Part shown: positions 34,239-46,454 of the stretch, in pieces
Position numbering within the stretch: the first letter of the stretch is position 1
Layout of the letters: every line of letters starts with the position of its first letter
Assembly (NCBI GenBank): GCA_034401135.1
Contig: JAWZSP010000006.1
Span: 3,348,001-3,412,000 of the forward strand
DNA length: 64,000 bases
DNA from: Volutella citrinella
Lineage: Eukaryota; Ascomycota; Sordariomycetes; Hypocreales; Nectriaceae
Reading direction: 5' to 3'
Made by a program: the position numbers and the translations under genes
The notes under the pieces: generated by a model
Told to the model about the DNA's origin: nothing
Seen by the model: the letters and a program-made list of their open reading frames with translations, nothing else
The model's database searches: none

Positions 34239-37200
34239 GTGCAGACAGTGCTGTGTCGTGCTCGGCCGTCACCCTCATGACCGTCCCTTGCGCGCAGAGG
34301 CGTGTTAGGTTAGCCCCATGCCGCGCTAAGAAATAGTCGAGCTGGCTCCTCCCAAGGCCGGCAGACCAGCTACTGAATGGACTTCAGAGACGGCCAAACG
34401 ACGTGCATTCTGAGCCGCATTGGCTTTGTGAGTGGATATCCATGGCTCCGACAGAGGACGATGCTCCATTCGCTAGCCTCCGAGCCCACACTGCAAACCA
34501 CGCGGTAGCAAACCCTGATGCGGCATCCCCATGTCTTCGTTTGGAGTCGTTTCCTTTGCCCGGACGAGCAGGCCATCCATAATTCCAGCATATCCAAGTG
34601 CTACTAGTCCGTAGTTCGTCCTGGGCCCATGACAGACCGGGCGCTGGGCCGCAACATGAACCGCCGGCCCGCGCAGGCTACCCCTACAGATGAAGGAGTG
34701 CTCGGCTTCTGGGGGCCCTGGCTGCGGAAGGACCCTCGCTAATTTGTCCTCCCCAGCCTTCAGTGTTTCGTCCCCATCGCTAGCTTCGTAGATCGCGCCG
34801 GGCAGCTCGTTTGCTCTGGTGGGCAGCACAGGATGGAGTACCCCGTTGTACCACTCACTCAGTGCATTGGCGTCGTGGTGGTAGTGGTGGTGGTAAGTTT
34901 GTATGCACGTGTCCAGGGGTTTGATGGTCGAGTGCTGGTTCTCGGCGTCTTCTCCTTATCGCGTGCAGATGCCGGCGTCTACTAGCGACGCAAAGAACTT
35001 GGAAGCTTTCGTCGCACATTAACAAATCCCACAAAACCGGCAGCGGACTCACTATTGATAATAGATCGGTGCTAATGCTGCACGCTCTGGGCACGTCACT
35101 CTAGATTTGGCATGGCAAACCTGGCTTCGTCACTATTGCGTATTCTGGCCACCTTGTCCATTCATCCAGCGGGTGCTCCAGATCCCAGGCCTCATTATGT
35201 AAATTCTCCCGGATGCGGACATCGACGTACCGAGTGCGTTCGTTGGATGGATACAAAGCACAAAAAGAGCAAGGTCAATGCGATACTAAACTCGATGTTA
35301 AACAGTGAGCCGGTTCGTAAATGTTTCGGGTCTAGGATCATTGAGTATGGAGTTTTGATGTCATGTGTTTATGCTGTTTCATGTTCCCGACATATATTAG
35401 CTGTCATCGTTATAATACAAAATACATGAATTCACTGCTACTCCTGTATAAGATGTCTGTTTCGATGGGGTGCCAAGCACATCGCCCGTACGTGCACTTG
35501 GCCCTGGCAAACTATTCTGTGCATAGTATTTGAAGTCTTCAATTTCATCCCAATACGAGACGAATAAGCAACTATGATGTAAAGTGAATAAGGCTTCAGG
35601 CATGTAGAATTTACAATACTACAGACTATCTCCCAGGCAACATTGATTCGGCAACTACATGTAACCTTGTCGATGTCCTTCTGAGGGCAAGCCAGAACGA
35701 GCGATCTGTCACGTCAATCACGTCCATTTTGCCCATCGTCTCAGCTTCGCAGCGATGTACGCAAATATATAGAAACGAAGAATTAACAAGATAGAAAATG
35801 GCTTGAATCAATGGCTTGAAGAGGCAGTTGAGCTGGGTGTGGTGCTTGAGTAGTGGATTCCAAGTCACATCAATGCTGTGATCATTGATGCGTTGTTCCA
35901 AGTCCGCAATTTAACCAGGACCACTAGTACATGTAGTGACAGCCTCATTCACTGAGACCATTGATACATCAACATCCATTCATCAGAATAGAGCTTCCAG
36001 GGAACATATGCGACAACGATCAAGTGCATTTGGTCCAATTGGAGGCAAAGTAACAGCTCTTCCAGCACTTTCTCCTATGACTAAGGCTCGGAAGCTAGGG
36101 ATCTAGAAGAAAAGCTCCCAAATTTACAAGGGCTGACGAGCCATGTTTCTCAGAAGTTCAGTGTCTTCCGTTGTGTGACTCTGATGTCAATGCAACTTGA
36201 AGCTTCCATGGCTCCGCCAACATAAAGGAAAGAGGATAGATAGCAAGATACCCTGGATGAACTTTGTGAAATCCACACGAACACTCTCACTGTTGTTAGC
36301 ATTTCACCTCTCACATCCTTTATGGTATGTCTACTCGTGGGGGATAGCTGTTACCATGTCTAGTCACTATTGGTACGTTGAAGATGGTGTCGTCGAGCGG
36401 CTGTCCTCCTAGTGTGTGTTTTCGTTTACCGGTCATAGAGGTTAGATGCGAGGCCAATACCTGGGGCTCGTGTAAATTTACAAAGTCTTGCCTCTGCAAT
36501 TGAGCAGCAGCTGAAGGAGACTCTGGTCATTCATGGTGGTCGTTGTGTCATGGAGGTAGGCGCGTCAAATTCCGCGGACAAAGGAATGACAACCAGCATA
36601 GCAGGGCACAACAACCAACACTAGGAGAAACCGGGACCTCCGACTAAAATGACAGATACAAATAATCATCCGATATGACAATTTGGCTCAAGAAATGCAA
36701 AACACACGACCCCATCGAAGACCAAAGTTGGTGATGGCCGTACCCTATACCGGGATCGACCAAACGACGGAGAGACCTGGGCCAACAGAGACATATCTGT
36801 GTCAACCCCGTCTCTGGCATACTTTAGTATTCTTTCGATACTCTAGGCCGTAGGAATAGCTCCGTGCATCTCCAGGCAAACTCAGTAGCAGGAACAGCAG
36901 CCAACTAGAAGTTATCACCATGTGCACGCCTCCAGACTGGCAAGCTGGAAACACGCGGTTTCCTTGACAACATACATGTACACAGCACCTCTAACCAAGA
37001 ATGTTCGCAAAATAGCACTGCCTGATGGGCTAAGACGTCACAGAACAAGAGAACTGAGTTCAGACACCCCTTGAACAAGTGTCCGAGTGGTTGCAACATG
37101 AGTTTTGTGACCCAAAAATGGAAGCTCTATCCGACAATTGCGGCAATGTAATGTTGATGAACACTAGGGATTTAGCCTACTATGACCCGGCCGACTATGT

Positions 37201-39082
37201 CATTCACAGGACACTCGCTAGTTCTACTCCATGGGCCTAATCGGTCTATATCCCAGATATTTGATGTGTTCAAGTTGCTTGCATGATGTGCAACGGATGC
37301 CCGTGTTCGTCGCTCCGGGGCTTCCATCTTCATTACAAGCAGCCGAAAAATTGCTTGGAAATAAAGACACGGATCTTTACACCGTCAACAGGCATCCTCA
37401 TGTACTTGGGCCATTCTATTCATGAACACTACCGTGCACTCTGTTGGCCGTCCTCGGGAATCAAGCAACCAATGTGGCATTTGACCTGCAATGCAATCAT
37501 TTGTACGGCGAGGTCGTACCAGCTGATTACACTGGGCTAGGTTGTACCCAATAGGCAGATATGTACAAGGTTTCATAAACAAAGGCAATTGGCAATTGCA
37601 TGTGCCGAGACTATGAATGTGAGAGGAAGCAACGAACGGCCGCTCCATGGGTGCTATGACCCACCGTGCTGGCCGAGCCTGGGCCGCAAAACGATGGCGG
37701 CATGCTCTCTCTCCATGGGCGAAATAACTCAACTGAAAATACTCGCCCATATGTGCGGTCATATACGTCCGGGGTGCATGGCGTTCCCCATTGCACAAGC
37801 GACCTTGCCCAACTTCGGATCGTTCCGTGGAACCTGAAACCACAACGACAACCAGGCGAGGCCAAGGCCTAAATCCAGGTTGCCACGCGGGAGTATTATG
37901 ACTTGTGGGACGGCAATTGCCCAGAGGAATGTAACAAAGCAGGCAATCCGACTGTGTCGGGTGCTAGGCAACCCAAAGCATGGACCAGGTTGGGATCGCA
38001 ACCAAGCGAAGGTTTTAGCATTTGTACGAAGTTAATAATTTAGCAGTGGTTGACAGGAGGCCGGAGGTGATGCCCGGGCCACGGGCAGCGTACTCCGACA
38101 CACTCTGAGGCAGGAATTCTCCGAGGGGCCTCTGGTTCCCGGAACAACGAGGCCATCTGAGACAGCCGACCTTGCACTGCGCCGCGCGCGTGACATGAGC
38201 GTCGTGAAGTGGGAGGCGAGAGGACAGTCTCCCTGAATAGCATCACGATCCCAAGGGTTGAATGGAGGAGGCAAGTTCCTGACGCGCCACAGGGTGTCGT
38301 CTGATACGATGCTGAAGCATCGATAAAATGGGCGCTCCAGGCCGGGGTTTAGGAGCGAGCCCGTCCGCCTCCGGTTCCGCGCCCTTGAACGGACAGTACA
38401 GTGGCGCGGTGTGAGCGCAAACTTGACAGCCTGACAGGCCACGCCCGAGCACGGCGCGACTGTCGGCCACGGCCGGTGCCGCCGAGGCATGCCACTGTCA
38501 AGTCGCGCGGCTATGCACACTCGATGGCAGCCCGCAGGATCGTGTGCGTGTCCAAGTGTCAAGCGGTCGCGCTGTGGCCCGCCCAGCAAGCGCCGCGAGT
38601 GCTCTGGGCTTCGGGCGAGCTGTCATGGCCGCAAAAGGAGCCCCGTTGGCCGGCAGGATTGGGACGGAGTAGACGTTTGCTACGCGTTTCGCATGTTGGC
38701 TCCTCTAGGGTGACGAGAAGTGACGCCCGTTTCAGATGGCTGTGAATGGTACGTCCACCACGGGCGCTGCTGGCCCGGCCGACAAAGAGAGGCGCGCGGC
38801 GGGTGAGAGTAACTCAATCTCATCTCCGCCCGGCAAGGCGCATTGCAGGACGGGAGTGTTCTGGCTGGATGATGACACCAGGGACCCCTGGAGGCCACCA
38901 GCGGGCAATTGATGCTAGTACTGCGGCTTTCAGGTGACGAGCCTGGGTGATATTACCCAGCTAGGCATCTGCACCGGTGGATTCCCAATTTGACAGAGGG
39001 ATGTATGCAGTAATGCTGATGCTCACCCAATGCTAATTACTCCTAGGGCTACTAGGTATCGAAAGGACGCGGAGGCTACCAC

Positions 39083-39178
39083 ATCTCCCAGGAGGTGTAC
39101 TACGACCTATTGCTCTGAGGCCCGACTATCAGGCCAGATAGTGGAGGAGATACCTGGTATGGAGCCTCAGAGATAGTA
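39083..39178. repeat. Foldback (imperfect inverted repeat)
   Basis: CTCTGAGGC (39113-39121) pairs with GCCTCAGAG (39164-39172). Inside it, ACTATC (39125-39130) and GATAGT (39137-39142) form a second stem around AGGCCA. ATCTCC (39083-39088) also has a complement at 39146-39151. No coding potential. It could be a relic of a foldback element or a structured transcript. Confidence 0.55.
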
Positions 39179-40104
39179 GTCGATCTACTAATCATCGACT
39201 CTCCCCTCACGAATTCCCCTTGTCCCTTTCTGGGCACGGCTAATAATAAATCTGTATCCGTACGCTGATGAATCAATCCCCGCCCCGAATCGGTCGGCTA
39301 ACCGAATCCTCCCATCTCACTCAACAGGGATATCCTTTGCTCATCTCTCGTCTGGCCTTTCCTGGCAACCTCCCTGGCCCAGCAAATCTGACGTGCACCG
39401 ATCGCCACCAAAAGCCCAATTTCAATTTCGCTGTTCAGAAGCAGGTACAGTGCAGGCCCCATCGGTTGTGACACCAACTTCCGACAGGCATGGCATTGGC
39501 CGGTCCGCGCACTAGAACGTCGCCCTCTCTTCGGGAAACCACCCCGCTCACCCGTTGACGAAACACTGGTGCTAGCGATCTGACTTGCTAAAATACCTTG
39601 GTTTGCCGGTCCGGAGCCTCTAGCCCTCTACCAACGCTGTGGCTTGATGATCGTTGGCCCCAATACTGTGCGTAGCCTGGGCTAAATTCAGCAGCAGGAA
39701 AAACTAGAAAGGGCTAGCTGGTCGAGGGAGGTGCCGCGCATTTGGACCAATCCTTCAGCTGTCCCAATAATGCGCAGAACTAGTAATAGCAACATCACGG
39801 CCGAGCAAGCCCTGGATTGGTAAGTCGTCTCGTCTGTTGAGGCAAGTCGGATAGTCCTGGGAAGGAGTCATTTCGCCAGCCACGTTTGCTGAAACCAGGC
39901 TTTACAAGACGTTGGAGGATTTGCCGCCCGATTCTTTTTTTAAACCTGTTGCAGGATCCTGCGAGCCTCCCTCAGCGGCTCGATTGGCAACAAGGCGAGC
40001 ACACGGCAAGCTTGGACCAACAAAGCCGCTCTGGCTCCTTGCGCAAGACTGCTGCGTAATCCGCCGAAGAGAGTAGACGGGCAACTTGATTGATGGACCC
40101 CGGG

Positions 40105-40192
40105 TGGATCTCGGCCTCATAAATGGGGTTCTTCCCATGAGCACCGGCTGGATCTCGGCCTCATAAATGGGGTTCTTCCCATGAGCACCGGC
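40105..40192. repeat. 44-bp direct tandem duplication
   Basis: Two identical 44-bp copies, 40105-40148 and 40149-40192, each beginning TGGATCTCGGCCTCATAAAT and ending GAGCACCGGC. Perfect identity implies a recent duplication or an assembly artefact. It lies in gene-free DNA, about 60 bp upstream of a TG-rich microsatellite. Confidence 0.92.
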
Positions 40193-40248
40193 TGGGAGAT
40201 GTCCAAGCGGGGGTAGTCTCGTAATTGCTTCGTATGGCTGCTGGAACA

Positions 40249-40282
40249 TGTGAGTGTGTGTGTCCGCGCGCGTGTGTGTGCG
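40249..40282. repeat. TG/CG dinucleotide microsatellite
   Basis: Alternating purine-pyrimidine run (TGTGAGTGTGTGTG, then CGCGCG, then TGTGTGTG), a composition prone to Z-DNA. In gene-free sequence. Confidence 0.75.
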
Positions 40283-42078
40283 TTGAACCCCGTATGATGC
40301 ATGCAGCAGCAATATGTGGACATGTTAAGGCCCGTCCTGTCCGCCATGTAGCGGGTTCCATCCAAGACACACTTGTGCCTACAGTCTAACTGAACTGTGT
40401 AACGTACGGAGGAAGAGATGAAGCGGGCAGTTGATCTGCGGCTGTGTGTCAGTAGCTGGTGGACACCAAAGTTGCAAGAGTGTCTTGTTAGGCGCAAGGA
40501 GCCTCAAACAGGGCTACGGTTCTCGTCGAGGCGTTGGGAGAGGCTGGCCAATCACTCTGCTAGCGAAAAATACTAGTCGAAGGCGTCTTTTGTCAGAGGA
40601 GAGCCAACGCTTCTGTTGCACCCAGTTGGCGGCATGCTGTTGCCCTAGTGAGTAGCGACCAACCGCTCGGGGTCAAGCAAGGGCTTCCCGCAACCGAGCC
40701 CGGCTTTGGCGTTGACTTTGGACCAGTAATCACTGGCGCCAGTGGCCTCCAGGACGGCCGCCGCGGGTGGCCATGACAGCACAGGGCAGGCGGCTGGGGG
40801 TCTCCTAGGACTGGCCATTGGGATTGGGAATTGGGATTGCAATGGGTGGCTGAACCTGCAAACTGGCCAGAGAGGCGGTTAGACAGCGGTTGGTATGGCC
40901 TGGGCCGGAGGGGGAGGGGGGTTTCATTCTCATCAATTGCCTTGCCGTCCACTTCCTTCCTCGTCAAGGCAGCCGCAGGAGTCGACGGTGGAAACGGCGG
41001 CGTCTCTCCCCCTCCCCTGCCCACCTGTGACGCCAACGCTCAATCGCCCAAGATTGGATGGATGAACAGTGGATGGGGGCCGGGGGTGGGTCGGCGAGTG
41101 ATGGCCCCGCCGCTTGTGCAGTAGCCGAAGTCTTCATGTTTTCCCTTCCTTCTGGCCTCCCAGCGGTCGCCTGGTAAGCACACTGTGAACACTGCGAAAC
41201 ACACTGTGCGCCGTTCATCAAAGCCGCTCCTCGCGCCTCTGCCCATTAGAAATAGAGAATAAGGACGATGAGTCTTGACCTGGCTTGTGCTAGCAAACGA
41301 CGGACTATGCACTCCCGGTGAGCTGAAATGGCTGGGAGCCGCGAACTTGGGGGCCAATGTTAGCCACTATAATTCAATAGACCCCGGGGCCGGGGGTCCT
41401 TCAGCTGTGCGAGGGAGGCTGCCGGAAAACTTGCTCGGTGGCCGTAGTCCGATGCGAAATGCACAGTGACTGGTAGGGGACGCCGCACATGGTATCCACC
41501 CAATTGTTAAATTTAAACCCTCCCCGGCCCCTGCGACTCCCCATCCCAATTTTGGTCATCGCCCCGTGATTGGCCGGCTCTAGGCGCCTACCGTGCTTCA
41601 TGCTCTATTTTTAGTCCCCCTGCACCAGCTTCGCACCGCAGCTGGCCACTCACAGCTCGGCGGGGGGTGACAGGGGATTCCAGTGGCCCCTCGTAGCGCT
41701 GCGACGCCCTGTGGCTCGGTGGGTGGGAACGACGCCGCCTCCCCTCCTCCATTCGATCTGCTGCCTCTCTGTGTGTCGCCGCAGATGCTGATCCCCGGGC
41801 TCCATCGCGCCCATGTATCCGGCCTACATCGACTTGGGCGTCTCGATGTCGCTGCTCTGCTTCGCGCCGCGCCGCGCCTTCATGTAGCAGTTGAGATCTC
41901 TCTAGCGCTGGCTGCAACGCTGGATCTGTCTCGATAGTGGCGTACAGGAAATAAACATCTTTTTTACCATCCCACGGAGCGTTCTTGTCCATCCAAGCAG
42001 AGTTACCCAAGTTGTAAGGTGCTGTGGCCACTGGCCGAGGGTGGTACCAGCGCGAGGTACCTGCTGCGGCGTCCTAGC

Positions 42079-42092
42079 AGTACTATAGTACT
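42079..42092. repeat. 14-bp perfect palindrome upstream of the MAPK phosphatase gene
   Basis: AGTACTATAGTACT is self-complementary and is followed directly by another AGTACC. It lies about 830 bp upstream of the MSG5-like start codon, within a cluster of GGTACC-type words at 42040-42105. Confidence 0.6.
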
Positions 42093-42239
42093 AGCAGTAC
42101 CTCCACTCCACCCACTGTCTGGTTGCTCCCAGCGCCCACTGACCAAGTACCAACCTGGTCGCCTGCCCAGTGCCCACCGCCCCCCAAACCCCATCCCCAT
42201 GCTTGTCCCAGCGCCCGAAACCAGGCAAACTCCAGTCGC

Positions 42240-42720
42240 TCTCACTCGGTCGCTCCTCTGTTTTCGCTCCCATCCATCCTCATCCTCATTCTCGACTTCT
42301 TCCTCCTTCCCCTTCTCCCTCCCCCCTCTACCAGTACAACGGAGATTCGTGCTCGCCCGGGCAATACAATGATCTCTCAATAATACAGGCGCCTCCCCAA
42401 GCCTCTACGCCTGCACCGCCTTGCATCGCCTTCGTCCTCCAGTTACCGACGTTCTGTCACACCTTGTTTCTGGTTGCTCCCTGCCACCTGCTCGGCCCGA
42501 CGACAACAGCCTTTCCGCACCTCGTCGCGAACGTCTTCCTTCTTCCTAGAGTCGTGTGGCCCCTTTCGACCATCATCCCTTCCGTCGTTTCTCGACTCCC
42601 ATTCTCGACGGCATTCGCACGTGCGTTCGTTTCCGAACCCAGACCGAACACCAGCACGCCTTCTCAGTGACAGGATCCAGCTGCGCTGTCCTTTGAACAA
42701 GCCAAAAACACCTCGAGATT
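42240..42720 (+). promoter_or_regulatory. Pyrimidine-rich promoter / 5' leader of the MAPK phosphatase gene
   Basis: A long C/T-dominated tract on the sense strand (for example CATCCTCATCCTCATTCTCG near 42275 and CTTCCTCCTTCCCCTTCTCC near 42298) ends shortly before the ATG at 42917. Such tracts often mark transcription start regions of strongly or broadly expressed fungal genes. The exact transcription start cannot be read from sequence. Confidence 0.4.
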
Positions 42721-42916
42721 GGATCGCCACCTACGACGCCGTTCCTTCCCCTACTACGTCTACAAAATCACCTTCTCCATACTCTACTAATCTTCGCAAT
42801 ACTATCCCTGGCGGACAGTACCGAACCCCAATCGAAGGGACTTCAATTCCCTGGATACCCACACAATTGCCCAGACCACTCGAAACTTTAGATACTGGGC
42901 ACTGCGGCGAGGAACC

Positions 42917-45364
42917 ATGCCGTCTGCAACTGCCCGGAGAGTGTACGAGGATCAGATACCGTCGTTTATGACCGTCTTCGATCTGGATGCTGAGACGATA
43001 GCTGATCGTGAAACTGTCACTCTTGTCGACACTAAGTTCGTCGACATGGAGCACAAGGCTCCTGCGCTCCTGGGCCCTTCACATCACCACTCGTTGCACT
43101 CCGCAATCATGTCTTCAGACCCGAGCCACAAGCACCACGACAGCACATCGACACAAACTACCGAATCCGCGGATTCCTCGCCAACCACCACACTATCGAC
43201 AACCGATTCTTCCCCCTTGTCGGACCCGTCTCCCTCGTCATCGCCCGACTCTCCTGTAAATCTTATCCCTCTCAACAACTTTCCTGCGACGACGTTTGGC
43301 ACACTTCCCCTCAGTGTTGCCAACACCACCATGGAGACAGGCACATTAAGTGTGGCAGAGGTGCCTCGTCTGCAGCGCCCGATGACCTCGCCATCCCCAC
43401 GCCGAGCACGGAACATGAAGGGACTTTCGATCCAGCCTCCCTTCGCTTCTTGTACATCAGCTACCGCTGTTTCCCTTGTGTCGGAGCCCTCCTCACCATC
43501 TTTCATCAAGCCAACGATTCCTGCCATGAGGAGAAAGCCCAGCCAACTGAGCCTCAAAACCAACACTTCCGATCTCATGACAAAGACAACTCTCGAGGTT
43601 CCTCCCTCTCCAGCTATGCCGCCCATGCTGCAGCCGCCCCTGCTTCAGCCACCCATGCTTAAGCGCCGGGCTCTGAAGCATTCCACTTCATCGCCTCACA
43701 TGTTGTCGGGCCTCAACTCTTCGACGTTTGGCCCTGCCGGTGGTATGACCTTCCCCAAGGTCCTGGAACGGAACGAGTCAGGACTCTCCGAGGTACTTCG
43801 ACCAATGAAGTCCAGTATGAAGATGACATTCGATGCTGCCATCACTGAGGAGGACTCACCAATCACCACCCAGATGGCCAACCGCTCCGAGTTGGAACCC
43901 TACCAAGAGAAGGAGAATAACGAGGATATGAAGGAAGCAGGTTACCCGGACGGACCCATTGCGATCTATGGCGACAATATTTATTTGTACCTGGAGCCCA
44001 CAGCTGATGAGGCTTCACGATTCGACGTGGTTATCAATTGTGCTCGGGAAGTGAAGAACCCGTTCGAGGTCAGGAGAGCTGCCCTCGAGGCAGAGTCGCA
44101 GGCCCGAAGGAACAAGTTCTGCTCTGATCTGAGCCCAATTCCCGACACTGCCGTCTCATCTGCCAGCTTCGCCACCGCTTTCGAATTCCCCCAGGAAGAT
44201 TCGCCCGTCGAAACCCCCACCACACCGAAGGCGCTGCCGTTGAAGGAGCCTGAGTACATTCACATTCCCTGGGATCACAACACCGATATCGCCCCTGATC
44301 TGATGCGACTTTGCGGAATTGTTGAAAACCGAACAAAAGAGGGCAAGAAGGTTCTCATTCACTGCCAGCAAGGCGCCAGCAGATCCGCCAGTCTCATTAT
44401 CGCATACGGCATGTATCAGAAACCCGATCTGACCGTAAACGATGCGTACTACTCCGCTCAGGCAAAGAGTCAATGGATCAGCCCCAACATGAAACTAATG
44501 TACTCACTACAAGACTTCCAAAAGGAGGTTTCCAAGAAGCGCGCCTCACCCGGCCAACACCGTACCGGCCGTAGTCCTACCAAGCATCGCTTGACGCTTT
44601 CGGCCGATAACATTGAAATCGGCCCCAAAGAACCTCGCACGGCGCCCCTTCCTCGTCAGGACGAGAACCTTGAAGATCATTCTACCACCCAAACCCCGAA
44701 TCGGCTTCGAGGGAACTCGACTCCAGGATTACAGGCTGTCTCTCCTGGACCAGCTTCGGCACCGCCGACGTACAACTGGAGGGATGAGATCGAAAAACTG
44801 CCGCCGCCGCCACCGCCACCACCGGCCGACACTCTCTCCCCGTTCAGAATGGCTGATCTGCCCCAACGACCAAAGTCTGGGTTGGGCGGCTCTTTCCCCA
44901 GCCTGTCCCTGGCATCAACATCAATATCAACCTTCGGATCCAAGCCACCGCCTTCTCCTGGATTCCCCTCACACGGTAGCTTCGGCTTCCAGGCATTATC
45001 ATTTCCACGAGGGAGCGACGAGCCACCGCTTCAGAAGCGGCGGTACGAAGACGAACCGGTAGAGAGGACCGTCGCTGTTGCGCCAGCATATCCGGATGAC
45101 GAGGCTCTACTCTCTCCTCGGGCTGAGGCAATGACCAACAACCCGCTGTGGGACTTTGCTGCTGAGGTGACTGGCAATGGCCATGGCATGCGATTTGCTG
45201 AGCCGCAGCCTAGTCTCACTGATGGACTCTTTTCGCCTCGGGCAGGCATGTTCCCCCGGGATCCCTTTTCATCCTTTAGCCCGCCTGCGGTTGTTGCGGA
45301 TCCTCGCAGTCCGCCTACCAAAGGAGAAGCGCCAATCATACGATCCATTGATGATCTGCTATGA
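42917..45364 (+). CDS. Dual-specificity MAP-kinase phosphatase, MSG5 type
   Basis: Intronless, 815 residues. The catalytic domain occupies about residues 345-540. It begins at IYGDNIYLYLEPTADEASRF, has FDVVINCAREVKNPF, and has the signature VLIHCQQGASRSASLIIAYGM with Cys483 and Arg489 of the HCx5R loop. It ends with SPNMKLMYSLQDFQKEVSKK. About 60 extra residues separate the NCAREV strand from YIHIPWDHNTD, a larger insert than in minimal dual-specificity phosphatases. The Ser/Pro-rich N-terminus carries two MAPK docking-like sites, RRARNMKGLSI (about 163-173) and RRKPSQLSL (about 205-213). The C-terminus is Pro-rich with an eight-proline run. In yeast Msg5 dephosphorylates Fus3 and Slt2; filamentous fungi use homologs in the pheromone and cell-wall pathways. 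Which kinase is targeted here is inference. Confidence 0.9.
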   Translation: MPSATARRVYEDQIPSFMTVFDLDAETIADRETVTLVDTKFVDMEHKAPALLGPSHHHSLHSAIMSSDPSHKHHDSTSTQTTESADSSPTTTLSTTDSSPLSDPSPSSSPDSPVNLIPLNNFPATTFGTLPLSVANTTMETGTLSVAEVPRLQRPMTSPSPRRARNMKGLSIQPPFASCTSATAVSLVSEPSSPSFIKPTIPAMRRKPSQLSLKTNTSDLMTKTTLEVPPSPAMPPMLQPPLLQPPMLKRRALKHSTSSPHMLSGLNSSTFGPAGGMTFPKVLERNESGLSEVLRPMKSSMKMTFDAAITEEDSPITTQMANRSELEPYQEKENNEDMKEAGYPDGPIAIYGDNIYLYLEPTADEASRFDVVINCAREVKNPFEVRRAALEAESQARRNKFCSDLSPIPDTAVSSASFATAFEFPQEDSPVETPTTPKALPLKEPEYIHIPWDHNTDIAPDLMRLCGIVENRTKEGKKVLIHCQQGASRSASLIIAYGMYQKPDLTVNDAYYSAQAKSQWISPNMKLMYSLQDFQKEVSKKRASPGQHRTGRSPTKHRLTLSADNIEIGPKEPRTAPLPRQDENLEDHSTTQTPNRLRGNSTPGLQAVSPGPASAPPTYNWRDEIEKLPPPPPPPPADTLSPFRMADLPQRPKSGLGGSFPSLSLASTSISTFGSKPPPSPGFPSHGSFGFQALSFPRGSDEPPLQKRRYEDEPVERTVAVAPAYPDDEALLSPRAEAMTNNPLWDFAAEVTGNGHGMRFAEPQPSLTDGLFSPRAGMFPRDPFSSFSPPAVVADPRSPPTKGEAPIIRSIDDLL

Positions 45365-46454
45365 TCCTATAGGCTCTGATGGGCCACGTTTAATGCGCAG
45401 AGCCTCAAGCTGGCTCTCGCCTATAATCGCACCTGGCATTCTCTGATGCGTCATTTAGCAACTCGTTAACGGGCGACATATCGAGCACGGCATTCTATTG
45501 GCGTTTTCTTTGTCACTTCAGTTGTGCACAGTATCAGCAATCCATTTCGGAAAGATTTGGACGATCTCGACATGCGAGACGCACGATGTGACGCCTTCAC
45601 CCCCCCAATTTCCCTTTGTCAATACTACCTCAACATCCCAATCGTTTCAACAATATTATATGACCCGGCATTCGTTTATTTATATTTTCAGCCACGCGCT
45701 TATATGTGTAACACGGAGCAAAGGATCACACAGCAGGCGGCGTCACATAGCTGCAGCTGCTACCGGCAATTGGCTTCCCGGCCTTGGCTACACTCTAGAC
45801 AGGAGCCCCCGATGGCCCAACTATATGTCTATGTTACTTTTCTCTTGTTTTGTCTTATTCAAGTCTTGGATTATCAAAAAGAGCGGCGTATGAGGACGCC
45901 TGGGGGAGTTACCCTTCCTGTTTTGTCTCTGCTTCGAACTGAGACAGGGGCTGCCCATAAGGATGGTGACTGGAAGAAGGGGATACCATGGAAATACACC
46001 GGATTGGTTTGGGATGGCTAATCTTTTTTATCTTCTGCTACCTTGAACAATAGCAGGGAGTTGGGAACACGTTGGACAGGATTTGGCCATGGTCCATGGC
46101 CAACATCAATAAATCATCACTATAAGCGTTCATTTCATTGGACTAAACAATTCCTCCCACGCTTGCCGCCTGTGACACCTGATGATCATGTTCTCGAAGC
46201 TTTGGCCATGAACTAAGCTGGGACTACCGATTGTATGGAACCCCTCGCAACCCAACTTTGTCTCCGCGCTCTACTACGCTTTGACGTTTCGCCTTTATTT
46301 TGCAAGAAAATGAATCAACTGCAAAGTTGCTGGTCGGAATCTATGATGAATATACGTCCGTCCAGTTGCCACACGAGATGCGCATCTAACTCTTTATTTT
46401 TGTACACCAAAATCTCCTGGCCACGTCCGCCGTTCCCTGACTCGGCTGTTCTGC
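45365..46454. other. Convergent 3' flanks, MAPK phosphatase and HUT1
   Basis: About 1.1 kb with open frames of up to 165 codons, none with a recognisable domain. The composition is AT-richer than the flanking exons, consistent with two 3' untranslated regions and spacer. Confidence 0.5.

Larger units (their letters stand above)
31703..42916. other. 11-kb stretch without a supportable gene
   Basis: The ends carry pyrimidine-rich leaders of the flanking genes (minus strand about 32200-32640; plus strand about 42240-42720). Between them I find no recognisable domain and no chain of spliced exons on either strand. From roughly 35.1 to 37.6 kb the sequence is visibly richer in A/T, with very short open frames. 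Small structures inside are listed separately: GCTT repeats, two 14-bp palindromes, a foldback at 39.1 kb and a 44-bp tandem duplication. A non-coding RNA or a decayed transposon could be hidden here but cannot be recognised by eye. Confidence 0.55.

Noticed and set aside
35100..37600. Fully recognisable transposon in the AT-richer zone
   Set aside because: No terminal repeats, target duplication or transposase/reverse-transcriptase motifs could be found by eye. It is kept only as a possible relic.
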